Assembly (NCBI GenBank): GCA_023420415.1
Contig: JAEZWF010000049.1
Location: forward strand, 1-58,758
Direction: 5' to 3'
DNA length: 58,758 bases
From: Actinomycetes bacterium
Lineage (GTDB): Bacteria; Actinomycetota; Actinomycetes; Actinomycetales; Dermatophilaceae
Shown piece by piece: positions 8,167-15,495 of this stretch (its first letter is position 1; each line of letters begins with the position of its first letter). Both the position numbers and the translations under genes were made by a program. A model generated the notes under the pieces. It worked only from the letters and a program-made list of their open reading frames with translations, did no database searches and had not been told where the DNA came from.

Positions 8167-9354
8167 ATGAGGATCGGCATCGTCTGCCCCTACTCCTTCG
8201 ACGTGCCCGGGGGAGTGCAGTTCCACGTGCGCGACCTGGCCGAGCACTTCCTGGCCGAGGGCCACGAGGCGTCGGTGCTGGCGCCAGCCGACGAGGACAC
8301 CCCCCTGCCCGACTACGTCGAGTCCGTCGGGCGCGCAGTTCCGGTGCGCTACAACGGATCCGTGGCGCGGCTCAGCTTCGGTCCGGTCACCGCTGCCCGG
8401 GTGAGCCGGTGGCTCGAACAGGGTGACTTCGACGTGCTCCACATCCACGAGCCGGTGACGCCGAGCATCTCGCTGCTGGCGCTCTGGTCGGCCGAAGGGC
8501 CGATCGTGACGACCTTCCACACGAGCAACCTCCGGTCGCGAGCCATGCAGGCGGCATACCCCCTCCTGCGTCCGAGCCTGGAGAAGATCAGCGGGCGCAT
8601 CGCCGTCTCCGAGGACGCACGCCGCACGGTGACGACCCACCTCGGAGGTGACGCGGTCGTGATCCCCAACGGAGTCAACGTCGCTCGCTTCGCGCAGGCG
8701 CCGGTCAACCCGACCTGGCGGGGCACGCCCGATGCGCCGACGCTGGCCTTCCTCGGCCGCATCGACGAGCCGCGCAAGGGACTGCCGGTGCTCGCAGCTG
8801 CCATGCCCGCGGTGCTGGACCGCCACCCCGGGACGCGGCTGCTCGTGGCCGGACCGGGCGACGTCGCCGCCGCGCGCGAGCGGCTCGATCCGCGGGTGGC
8901 GGAGGCGACCGAGTTCCTCGGCATGGTCTCGGACGACGACAAGGCCAGTCTGCTCGCCTCCGTCGACGCCTACGTCGCGCCGCACACCGGTGGTGAGTCG
9001 TTCGGCATCGTGCTGGTCGAGGCGATGAGCGCCGGCGCGCCCGTCGTGGCCAGTGACCTGCCGGCGTTCGTCCGCGTCCTCGACGGGGGCCGCGTCGGCG
9101 TGATGTTCGCCAGTGAGGACGCGCGTGACCTGGCCGCCAAGCTCGGTGACCTGCTCGCCGACGCGGCAGAGCGGGAACGGCTGCGGACCGAAGGGCTGCG
9201 GCGGGCCGAGCTCTTCGACTGGTCGGTCGTCGCGGCCGATGTCATGGCGGTCTACGAGACGGTCACGCACTCCGCGGAGGAACCGCGGACGGGCACGCCG
9301 GGGGAGACCCGGTGGACCCGGCTGCTGCGCGGGCGAAGGGCAGGTGACCTGTGA
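8167..9354 (+). CDS. pimA: Phosphatidylinositol alpha-mannosyltransferase
   Basis: A 395-residue GT4-family (GT-B fold) glycosyltransferase that transfers mannose from GDP-mannose to phosphatidylinositol, the first step of PIM synthesis. The N-terminus has the glycine loop in VPGGVQFHVRDLA; HIHEP, TFHTS and IPNGV follow in family order; the C-terminal donor-site region contains GGESFGIVLVEAMSAGAPVVAS, here cited as key residues Glu-Ser-Phe-Gly and Glu-Ala-Met. Direct synteny with pgsA and patA supports the assignment. Its stop overlaps the next start (TGATG). Confidence 0.94.
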   Translation: MRIGIVCPYSFDVPGGVQFHVRDLAEHFLAEGHEASVLAPADEDTPLPDYVESVGRAVPVRYNGSVARLSFGPVTAARVSRWLEQGDFDVLHIHEPVTPSISLLALWSAEGPIVTTFHTSNLRSRAMQAAYPLLRPSLEKISGRIAVSEDARRTVTTHLGGDAVVIPNGVNVARFAQAPVNPTWRGTPDAPTLAFLGRIDEPRKGLPVLAAAMPAVLDRHPGTRLLVAGPGDVAAARERLDPRVAEATEFLGMVSDDDKASLLASVDAYVAPHTGGESFGIVLVEAMSAGAPVVASDLPAFVRVLDGGRVGVMFASEDARDLAAKLGDLLADAAERERLRTEGLRRAELFDWSVVAADVMAVYETVTHSAEEPRTGTPGETRWTRLLRGRRAGDL

Positions 9355-9938
9355 TGGATGCGGTGACGTGGGGCGTGGTCGTCGTCGCGGTGCTGCTCGG
9401 CATCGCGTGGTACCTGTCGTACAGCGCCGCCCGGCTCGACCGGCTGCACACGCGGGCGGAGGGCGCCCTGTCGGCGCTCGACGCCCAGCTCGTCCGGCGC
9501 GCCGAGGCCACCCTCGAGCTGGCCAACTCCGGCGCCCTCGACCCGGCCAGCGGGCTGATCCTCGCCGGCGTCGCCTCGGAGTCGCTGGAGGCGCACAACG
9601 ACCGGGCCCTCGAGCACGACCTCCTCGATGGACTCACCTTCGGCGATCGCGAAGGCACCGAGAGCGACCTCACCGAGGCACTCCAGGTGGCGTTGACACC
9701 CGAGGCGGTGGCCCAGGTCCGCCGGGACGGCGCGGGGCCGGGAGCCGAGGCCCTGCGGCGCGTCGAGGCGGCCGGGGTGCGAGTGCAGCTGGCGCGACGG
9801 TTCCTCAACGACGCCGTCAAGGACGTGCAGCGGGTGCGTCGCAAGTGGGTCGTGAAGTGGTTCCGGCTGGCGGGGCACGCCCAGCTGCCCAGCACCGTGG
9901 AGTTCGACGACGACCTCCCCTCGGCCCTGCGGGATTGA
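9354..9938 (+). CDS. LemA-like membrane-anchored protein
   Basis: Product of 194 residues: one N-terminal transmembrane helix (about 4-22), then a predicted all-helical domain. Features recall LemA: an early helix with LVRRAEATLELA, and a late segment RRFLNDAVKDVQRVRRKWV followed by a Pro-containing end, similar in arrangement to the LemA YNDAV element. I am not certain of the family. ATG 9354 overlaps the pimA stop by one base; GTG 9351 is an alternative. It is the last gene of the pimA operon. No function is established by the sequence. Confidence 0.6.
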   Translation: MDAVTWGVVVVAVLLGIAWYLSYSAARLDRLHTRAEGALSALDAQLVRRAEATLELANSGALDPASGLILAGVASESLEAHNDRALEHDLLDGLTFGDREGTESDLTEALQVALTPEAVAQVRRDGAGPGAEALRRVEAAGVRVQLARRFLNDAVKDVQRVRRKWVVKWFRLAGHAQLPSTVEFDDDLPSALRD

Positions 9939-10015
9939 CGGCGCGACGCGGCTCTACCATTGACACCGAAGCGCGTCCCCTGCGCTGCGCCCTGCACAGA
10001 TCTGGAGCTCCTGCC

Positions 10016-10975
10016 ATGTCCGCCGACGTCACCACCCCTGCCAGCCCGGCCGCCACCGGTACTCCCACCACCGGTACCCCCACCACCGGCACCCCCACCA
10101 CCGGCACCCAGCGCGTCAAGCGCGGCATGGCCGAGATGCTCAAGGGCGGCGTCATCATGGACGTCGTCACGCCCGAGCAGGCCAAGATCGCCGAGGACGC
10201 CGGAGCCGTTGCGGTGATGGCGCTCGAGCGGGTGCCCGCGGACATCCGCGCCCAGGGCGGGGTCTCGCGCATGTCCGACCCCGACATGATCGACGGCATC
10301 ATCGAGGCCGTCTCGATCCCGGTCATGGCCAAGGCCCGCATCGGCCACTTCGTCGAGGCCCAGGTGCTCCAGTCGCTCGGGGTCGACTACATCGACGAGT
10401 CCGAGGTGCTCACCCCGGCCGACTACACCAACCACATCGACAAGTGGGCGTTCACCGTGCCCTTCGTGTGCGGTGCGACCAACCTGGGGGAGGCGCTGCG
10501 GCGCATCACCGAGGGCGCGGCGATGATCCGGTCCAAGGGTGAGGCCGGCACCGGTGACGTCTCCAACGCCACCACCCACATGCGCAAGATGCGCGACCAG
10601 ATCCGCTGGCTCCAGAACCTCCCCGAGGACGAGCTCTACGTCGCCGCCAAGGAGCTCCAGGCCCCCTACGACCTCGTCAAGGAGGTCGCCGAGGCCGGCA
10701 AGCTCCCGGTCGTCCTGTTCACCGCCGGGGGCATCGCCACCCCCGCTGATGCGGCCATGATGATGCAGCTCGGCGCCGAGGGCGTCTTTGTCGGCTCCGG
10801 CATCTTCAAGTCCGGCAACCCCGCCCAGCGCGCCGAGGCGATCGTCAAGGCGACGACGTTCTTCGACGACCCCGACGTGATCGCCAAGGTCTCGCGCGGC
10901 CTCGGTGAGGCCATGGTCGGCATAAACGTCGACGAGATCCCCGAGCCGCACCGCCTCGCCGAGCGCGGCTGGTGA
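10016..10975 (+). CDS. pdxS: Pyridoxal 5'-phosphate synthase subunit PdxS
   Basis: Synthase subunit of the deoxyxylulose 5-phosphate-independent PLP pathway; it condenses ribose 5-phosphate, glyceraldehyde 3-phosphate and ammonia supplied by PdxT. The 319-residue product has the conserved (beta/alpha)8 core with MALERVPADIRAQGGVSRM and the phosphate-binding TAGGIATPADAA region. ATG 10016 is preceded by GGAG. Compared with typical PdxS proteins (about 290-300 residues) it carries an extra Thr/Pro/Gly-rich N-terminus made by a 15-base tandem repeat. It is followed by a strong hairpin, so pdxT, 1.9 kb downstream, must have its own promoter. Confidence 0.96.
   Translation: MSADVTTPASPAATGTPTTGTPTTGTPTTGTQRVKRGMAEMLKGGVIMDVVTPEQAKIAEDAGAVAVMALERVPADIRAQGGVSRMSDPDMIDGIIEAVSIPVMAKARIGHFVEAQVLQSLGVDYIDESEVLTPADYTNHIDKWAFTVPFVCGATNLGEALRRITEGAAMIRSKGEAGTGDVSNATTHMRKMRDQIRWLQNLPEDELYVAAKELQAPYDLVKEVAEAGKLPVVLFTAGGIATPADAAMMMQLGAEGVFVGSGIFKSGNPAQRAEAIVKATTFFDDPDVIAKVSRGLGEAMVGINVDEIPEPHRLAERGW
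10055..10110 (+). repeat. 15-base tandem repeat in pdxS start
   Basis: About 3.7 copies of ACCGGYACYCCCACC, in frame, encoding repeated Thr-Gly-Thr-Pro-Thr near residues 14-31 of PdxS. Units 10055-10069, 10070-10084 and 10085-10099 differ at only one or two positions. Copy number could vary by slippage without a frameshift. Confidence 0.9.
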
Positions 10976-10987
10976 CACCCAGTCGAG

Positions 10988-11020
10988 GAGTCACGACGCG
11001 CTGAACGGGCGTCGTGACTC
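10988..11020. terminator. Bidirectional terminator between pdxS and GNAT gene
   Basis: Perfect 12-base arms GAGTCACGACGC and GCGTCGTGACTC with a 9-base loop, beginning 13 bases after the pdxS stop and ending directly at the stop codon of the convergent acetyltransferase gene. Confidence 0.85.
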
Positions 11021-11581
11021 TCAGCGCGCCGTGACCCCTCGTCCGGCCGGGCTGGCGTCCGGCAACGTCATGAGGAGCACGGGGAGGAGGTCGTCGGGCA
11101 ACCACGACGGTCGGGCTTCGCCGATGACCTCCCAGCCCCGGGCGCGGTAGAAGGCCACGGCGTCGGTCGACTCCTGCACCACGTCGAGCACCGGCCGACG
11201 CCCCATCGCCCGGATCTCGACCGAGGCACGCGCCAGCAGGGCACCGCCCGCGCCCTGGCCGGTGATCGTGTGGTCGACGAAAAGTGCTGACACTGCAGCG
11301 ATCTCGCCGATGGAGCAACCGAGTGCGGCGGTCCACCCGTCTGCCTCGTCACTTTGGCCGACCGTCGTCACGGACACCTGCCCCACCACCCGGCGACCAC
11401 GCGGCATACCCGCGTCGTCGACCTCGGCGACCCACGCGCCCAGCTCACCGTCACGCGCGAGGAAGCTCTCGACCGGGTAGGGCAACGGCCAGCTCTGCGG
11501 GTAACCGGAGACCGGCTGCTGCGCGGCGAGCACCTCGGCCAGGACGGGCAGGTCGGCCGGCTGCCGTGGACGGACGATCAC
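11021..11581 (-). CDS. GNAT-family N-acetyltransferase
   Basis: A 186-residue protein with the Gcn5-related fold: FVDHTITGQGAGGALL supplies the acetyl-CoA pyrophosphate loop (Gln/Arg-x-x-Gly-x-Gly/Ala pattern, here G-Q-G-A-G-G), and a late DAVAFYRARGWEVIG strand-helix is typical of the family C-terminus. The acceptor substrate cannot be predicted. It is leftward and lies between pdxS and pdxT. The GTG start is 6 bases after a TAGTCT hexamer, suggesting a leaderless message. Confidence 0.85.
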   Translation of the reverse strand: MIVRPRQPADLPVLAEVLAAQQPVSGYPQSWPLPYPVESFLARDGELGAWVAEVDDAGMPRGRRVVGQVSVTTVGQSDEADGWTAALGCSIGEIAAVSALFVDHTITGQGAGGALLARASVEIRAMGRRPVLDVVQESTDAVAFYRARGWEVIGEARPSWLPDDLLPVLLMTLPDASPAGRGVTAR

Positions 11582-11587
11582 ACGCTG

Positions 11588-11593
11588 AGACTA
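11588..11593 (-). promoter_or_regulatory. -10 element for leaderless GNAT gene
   Basis: TAGTCT on the minus strand ends 6 bases before the GTG start at 11581; no ribosome binding site. Confidence 0.45.
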
Positions 11594-11651
11594 GGACGGC
11601 CGGCACGGGCGTGGGACGAAGGTCCTCACGTCCGCGTGCCGACCGCGTGCA

Positions 11652-11728
11652 CCGACGGTGTCCGAGACGGGGGTGAGGCGGCGACCAGGGGTGAGGGTTG
11701 ATGTCTCGCCACCTCCGGACACCGTCGG
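11652..11728. repeat. Long-range inverted repeat upstream of GNAT gene
   Basis: Perfect 13-base arms CCGACGGTGTCCG (11652-11664) and CGGACACCGTCGG (11716-11728). Inside them GAGAC (11664-11668) can extend the pairing with GTCTC (11703-11707), leaving an 8-base bulge. The loop contains two GGGGTGAGG copies. It lies in the 249-base spacer between the HTH gene stop and the GNAT start (both leftward). This spacer holds no gene I can support; a TTGACG hexamer reads leftward at 11803-11808 but lacks a matching -10. Confidence 0.6.
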
Positions 11729-11830
11729 GCTCGCTTCGACGGTAGCGGCGGTCGGGCACGTGGACTGCACCCTGTGGGCGAAACGGGCCGAACGGACAAT
11801 TACGTCAAGGAAGTCCACAGACCCCCTCGG

Positions 11831-12796
11831 TCAGGCACCGGACGGCCTCGGCTGCCATGAGACGCCCACGAGTCCGGGGCCGAAGTCGCTGACCACGTGG
11901 TGCACCCGTGCCCGTTCGTCCAGCTCGACCCGGCGGCGCCACTGCTTGCCCTTGAACTCAGCGAACTCCTCGACGTGGGCGGGTGGCCGGTCAGGGTCGA
12001 AGTTGACCTGGATCGAGCACTCGCGGATCCGGCGCACCGCGATGTGGCGGACGACGTGCTCGGAGACGTGCGGCGCCAGGTCGATCCGGAACTCCAGCAC
12101 CGCGGTGTCGGAGCGTTCCAGCGGCCGGTCGAGGACCAGCTCGGCGGCGAAGGTCTCCTCGGCGGGACGGCTGGAGACCCGCCCGACCCGGCATCCCGTG
12201 AGGGCGGTGACGACGTGGTCGCCCTGTGGCTGCTCGAGGCTCACGACGATGGGCATGGCGCGGACCGGCCCCAGTGCGCGGAAGACGGCTCGCTGGTGGA
12301 TCGAGCGCATCTGGCCGTCGCCGTCCACGGTGACGACGGCCTGGTGCACGAGGCGCGCCAGCTCGGTCGGCGGTGGGCAGCCCACGTCCATGCGCACCGT
12401 GAGCAGGTCGCGCCCGTGCGGGTCGAGCGCCACCATGTCGGCCTCGGCTCGCGGACCGACGCGCTGCGACGGTCCGAGCCGGTGGTAGAGCTCGCCGCGG
12501 GGCAGCCGGAGCAGCAGCTCGAGCCGGTCGAGCGCGAGCAGTGACGCCTGCCGCTCCGGGCGAGCCCGTCCGGACCGCCAGTGGGACAGGGTCGCGAGCG
12601 AGACCGGGTGCCCGATCTCCACCAGGGCCCGGTGCAGCGTGCTCAGGCTGATCCCGGCCCGGTCGACCGCCATGCCCAGCGCGTCCGCGAAGGACAGGTC
12701 GCGCGGCAACGGGTGTCCGGCGTCGGTCGGCGGCGCGCTGGGATGGTCGACGGGTGGCTGCACGCCGTCGTGATACCCCGTTGCCCCTGCGTTCAC
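11831..12796 (-). CDS. Helix-turn-helix (XRE-like) regulator
   Basis: Product of about 321 residues with an N-terminal XRE-like helix-turn-helix: the segment FADALGMAVDRAGISLSTLH, then LATLSHWRSGRARPE, is the usual pattern of HTH helices followed by a WxxG-R-xP turn. The remaining 230 residues form no domain I can name; they contain regularly spaced beta-like stretches and a Cys in VGCPPP. The start is uncertain: the frame is open to TTG 12832, and GTG 12796 follows a TACGTAT hexamer that would suit a leaderless start. It is divergent from pdxT across about 78 bases, so it might regulate pdxT or itself; that is inference. Confidence 0.75.
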   Translation of the reverse strand: MNAGATGYHDGVQPPVDHPSAPPTDAGHPLPRDLSFADALGMAVDRAGISLSTLHRALVEIGHPVSLATLSHWRSGRARPERQASLLALDRLELLLRLPRGELYHRLGPSQRVGPRAEADMVALDPHGRDLLTVRMDVGCPPPTELARLVHQAVVTVDGDGQMRSIHQRAVFRALGPVRAMPIVVSLEQPQGDHVVTALTGCRVGRVSSRPAEETFAAELVLDRPLERSDTAVLEFRIDLAPHVSEHVVRHIAVRRIRECSIQVNFDPDRPPAHVEEFAEFKGKQWRRRVELDERARVHHVVSDFGPGLVGVSWQPRPSGA

Positions 12797-12862
12797 CAGT
12801 CCATACGTACCACCGGCACCCACCTGCGACAACGCCCGTCATGACGGCGGGGAGCCGCGGCA

Positions 12863-12868
12863 TACCAT
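12863..12868 (+). promoter_or_regulatory. -10 element for leaderless pdxT, formed by the dispersed word
   Basis: TACCAT, lying within GCGGCATACCAT, ends 6 bases before GTG 12875. The dispersed word itself supplies most of this hexamer. Confidence 0.45.
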
Positions 12869-12874
12869 CGCGCC

Positions 12875-13483
12875 GTGACCAGTGAGCCGACCATCGGTGT
12901 CCTCGCCGTCCAGGGTGACGTGCGCGAGCACCTGTATGCCGTGGAGCGAGCGGGTGCCCGCGCCGCCACCGTGCGTCGGCCGTCGGAGCTGGAGGCGGTC
13001 GACGGGCTCGTCCTCCCCGGTGGGGAGTCGACGACGATGGACAAGCTGGTCCGTGCTTTCGACCTCTACGACCCGTTGCGCGAGCGCCTGGCGGCGGGGA
13101 TGCCGGCCTACGGGTCCTGCGCGGGCATGATCATGCTCGCCGACCGCATCGCCGACGTCCGTCCCGACCAGCAGACGCTCGGCGGCATCGACATGACGGT
13201 GCGGCGCAACGCCTTCGGGCGGCAGGTCGACTCGTTCGAGGAGGACCTGCACATCCGGGCCATCGGCGGCACCCCGATGCGTGCCGTCTTCATCCGCGCC
13301 CCGTGGGTCGAGGAGGTCGGCGGCGGGGTCGACGTGCTGGCCCGCGTGGAGGACGGACCGGCCGCCGGTAGGATCGTCGCCGTTCGTCAGGGGTCCCTCG
13401 TGGCCACCTCCTTCCACCCGGAAGTGACCGGTGACCACCGGTTCCACCAGTTGTTCGTCGAGATCGTGAGAGGCAACGCATGA
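12875..13483 (+). CDS. pdxT: Pyridoxal 5'-phosphate synthase glutaminase subunit PdxT
   Basis: Class I glutamine amidotransferase that makes ammonia for PdxS. The 202-residue protein shows LPGGEST (oxyanion loop region), the nucleophile Cys82 in YGSCAGMI, and the catalytic His181 and Glu183 in SFHPE. GTG 12875 has no ribosome binding site. It overlaps yebC by four bases (ATGA). In M. tuberculosis pdxS and pdxT are separated by only tesB2; here two leftward genes and a terminator separate them. Confidence 0.96.
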   Translation: MTSEPTIGVLAVQGDVREHLYAVERAGARAATVRRPSELEAVDGLVLPGGESTTMDKLVRAFDLYDPLRERLAAGMPAYGSCAGMIMLADRIADVRPDQQTLGGIDMTVRRNAFGRQVDSFEEDLHIRAIGGTPMRAVFIRAPWVEEVGGGVDVLARVEDGPAAGRIVAVRQGSLVATSFHPEVTGDHRFHQLFVEIVRGNA

Positions 13484-14238
13484 GCGGCCACAGCAAATGG
13501 GCCACCACCAAGCACAAGAAGGCTGCCATCGACGCCAAGCGCGGCAAGCTCTTCGCCAAGCTCATCAAGAACATCGAGGTGGCTGCCCGGCAGGGTGGCG
13601 GTGACCCGACGGGCAACCCGACCCTCTACGACGCCATCCAGAAGGCGAAGAAGTCGTCGGTCCCCAACAACAACATCGACAACGCGGTCAAGCGCGGGTC
13701 GGGTGCGACGGCCGGTGGCGCCGACTGGGAGAACATCACCTACGAGGGCTACGCCCCCGGTGGTGTCGCACTGCTCATCGAGTGCCTCACCGACAACCGC
13801 AACCGCGCCGCCGCGGAGGTGCGAACCGCGTTGACCCGCAACGGCGGTCAGCTCGCCGACCCCGGTTCGGTCGCGTATGTCTTCAACCGCAAGGGCGTCG
13901 TCCTCGTCCCCAAGTCGGAGAAGTCCGAGGACGACATCCTCGAGGTCGTGCTCGACGCCGGCGCCGAAGAGGTCAACGACAACGGTGACACCTGGGAGAT
14001 CGTGTCGGAGGCCACCGACGTCGTCGCCGTGCGCACCGCGCTCCAGGACGCCGGCATCGACTACGACTCGGCCGAGGCATCGTGGGTGCCCAACCTGCAG
14101 GTGCCGCTCGACGCCGAGGGCGCGCGCAAGATGATCCGCGTCATCGAGGCGCTCGAGGACTCCGACGACGTCCAGGACGTCTTCGCCAACGGTGACATCC
14201 CCGACGACGTGCTGGCAGAGCTGGAGAACGACGACTGA
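13480..14238 (+). CDS. yebC: YebC/PmpR-family protein
   Basis: The 252-residue protein starts with the family hallmark MSGHSKWATTKHKK and continues with the conserved three-domain TACO1/YebC fold. Members act as DNA-binding regulators or, as shown for some, as ribosome-associated factors relieving stalling; which applies here cannot be read from sequence. It overlaps pdxT by four bases and is closed by a hairpin at 14269-14294. Neighbourhood pdxT-yebC-ruvC is conserved in actinobacteria. Confidence 0.95.
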   Translation: MSGHSKWATTKHKKAAIDAKRGKLFAKLIKNIEVAARQGGGDPTGNPTLYDAIQKAKKSSVPNNNIDNAVKRGSGATAGGADWENITYEGYAPGGVALLIECLTDNRNRAAAEVRTALTRNGGQLADPGSVAYVFNRKGVVLVPKSEKSEDDILEVVLDAGAEEVNDNGDTWEIVSEATDVVAVRTALQDAGIDYDSAEASWVPNLQVPLDAEGARKMIRVIEALEDSDDVQDVFANGDIPDDVLAELENDD

Positions 14239-14250
14239 CCCAGCCGCGTC

Positions 14251-14269
14251 GGTATGCCGCGTGCTCGCC
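14251..14269. repeat. 19-base extended copy of dispersed word (copy 2)
   Basis: GGTATGCCGCGTGCTCGCC in the intergenic spacer after yebC, identical to 4006-4024 and 53815-53833, directly abutting the terminator hairpin. Confidence 0.7.
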
Positions 14270-14294
14270 CCGCGCGTGTTGGTGCACGCGCGGG
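14269..14294. terminator. Hairpin after yebC
   Basis: Perfect 10-base arms CCCGCGCGTG and CACGCGCGGG with a 6-base loop, 30 bases after the yebC stop and before the ruvC promoter. No U tract, as is common in high-GC actinobacteria. Confidence 0.75.
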
Positions 14295-14308
14295 ACGGCA
14301 TCGCTGGG

Positions 14309-14314
14309 TAGCGT
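14309..14314 (+). promoter_or_regulatory. -10 element for ruvCAB
   Basis: TAGCGT, with the LexA operator beginning 4 bases downstream, so the transcription start would fall inside the operator. Confidence 0.45.
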
Positions 14315-14318
14315 TGGG

Positions 14319-14336
14319 GCCGAACACCTGTTCGGC
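14319..14336. promoter_or_regulatory. LexA-binding SOS box upstream of ruvC
   Basis: GCCGAACACCTGTTCGGC is an 18-base interrupted palindrome with GAAC-N4-GTTC, the actinobacterial/Bacillus-type SOS box. It lies 20 bases before the ruvC start and right after the candidate -10, so LexA would block initiation of the Holliday-junction operon until DNA damage. SOS control of ruvCAB is known in mycobacteria. Confidence 0.88.
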
Positions 14337-14356
14337 TGCGAAAGGTTGCGTGCGAC

Positions 14357-14893
14357 GTGCGAGTACTCGGGGTCGACCCCGGCCTCACCCGCTGTGGCAT
14401 CGGTGTCGTCGAGGGTGGGTCTGGGCGGCAGGTCGAGCTCGTGGCCGTCGGCGTGGTCCGCACCCCGCCCAGCGACCCGACACCGCACCGCCTGGTCTAC
14501 CTGCAGGACGAACTCGACCGCTGGCTCGACCGGTTCCAGCCGGCGGCGATCGCGCTCGAGCAGGTCTTCGCCGACGTCAACGTCGCCAGCGTCATGACCA
14601 CCGCCCACGCGTCGGCGGTGACGATGCTGTCGGCCCAGCGACGCGGCATACCGGTCACGCTCCACACGCCCACGTCGGTCAAGGCCGCGGTCACCGGCTC
14701 CGGCCGTGCCGACAAGCCCCAGGTGACCGCCATGGTCACCCGCATCCTGCGCATGTCCGCCGCGCCCAAGCCGGCCGACGCCGCAGATGCCCTTGCCCTC
14801 GCGATCTGCCACCTGTGGCAGGGGACGGCGGCCAACCGGCTCGCCGACGCCGCCCGCCTCGAGCAGGCCCGCCTCAAGGCGGCGACCAGGTGA
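14357..14893 (+). CDS. ruvC: Holliday junction endodeoxyribonuclease RuvC
   Basis: Resolvase that cuts Holliday junctions symmetrically as a dimer. The 178-residue protein has the RNase H-like start VLGVDPG with catalytic Asp7, the second acid Glu68 in ALEQVF, and the C-terminal acids in KPADAADALALA. GTG 14357 follows GAAAGG at 14340-14345. The stop overlaps the ruvA start. Confidence 0.96.
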   Translation: MRVLGVDPGLTRCGIGVVEGGSGRQVELVAVGVVRTPPSDPTPHRLVYLQDELDRWLDRFQPAAIALEQVFADVNVASVMTTAHASAVTMLSAQRRGIPVTLHTPTSVKAAVTGSGRADKPQVTAMVTRILRMSAAPKPADAADALALAICHLWQGTAANRLADAARLEQARLKAATR

Positions 14894-15495
14894 TCGCCTC
14901 CGTCCGCGGGCCGGTGCGCCACATCGGGCTCGACCGCGTCGTCGTCGAGGTCGGGGGAGTCGGCATGCTCGTGCACACCACCCCCGCCACGGCCTCCGCG
15001 CTGCACCTGGGCTCGGAGACCGAGCTCGCGACGACGCTCGTGGTGCGCGAGGACTCCCTGACCCTGTTCGGGTTCAGCTCGGTGGATGAGCGCGACATCT
15101 TCGAGCAGGTGCAGACCGTGTCCGGCGTCGGCCCGCGCATCGCGCTGGCCATGCTGTCGGTGCTCGCCCCCGACCGCCTGCGCGCGGCGGTGAGCGGCAA
15201 CGACCTCGCGACGCTCACCAAGGTGCCCGGCATCGGCAAGAAGGGCGCCGAGCGCATCGTCCTCGAGCTACGCGACAAGCTGGGTGTGCCGTCCGGTGCC
15301 GCGTCGTCCGGAACCGTGCCCTCCGCGCCGGTGGCCGCCCCATGGCGTGACCAGGTCGCCGAGGCGCTCGTCGGGCTGGGTTACTCGGCCAAGCAGGCGG
15401 AGGACGCGGTGGGCAAGGTCGCGGACACCGTGGAGGAGTCGGCGGACGTGTCGACGCGGCTGCGGGCCGCGCTGCGTGAGCTGGGGCCGCGGTGA
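14890..15495 (+). CDS. ruvA: Holliday junction branch migration protein RuvA
   Basis: Binds the four-way junction and loads RuvB. The 201-residue product has the N-terminal OB fold, the central helix-hairpin-helix pair (VSGVGPRIALAML and VPGIGKKGAERIVLEL) and the C-terminal domain that contacts RuvB. GTG 14890 overlaps the ruvC stop (GTGA), and the same arrangement links ruvA to ruvB. The longer upstream frame is only a shadow of ruvC. Confidence 0.95.
   Translation: MIASVRGPVRHIGLDRVVVEVGGVGMLVHTTPATASALHLGSETELATTLVVREDSLTLFGFSSVDERDIFEQVQTVSGVGPRIALAMLSVLAPDRLRAAVSGNDLATLTKVPGIGKKGAERIVLELRDKLGVPSGAASSGTVPSAPVAAPWRDQVAEALVGLGYSAKQAEDAVGKVADTVEESADVSTRLRAALRELGPR

Noticed and set aside
11658..12488. 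Rightward open frame across the IR and HTH gene
   Set aside because: Low-complexity Ser/Arg/Thr product, antisense to a gene with a clear helix-turn-helix; no ribosome binding site.
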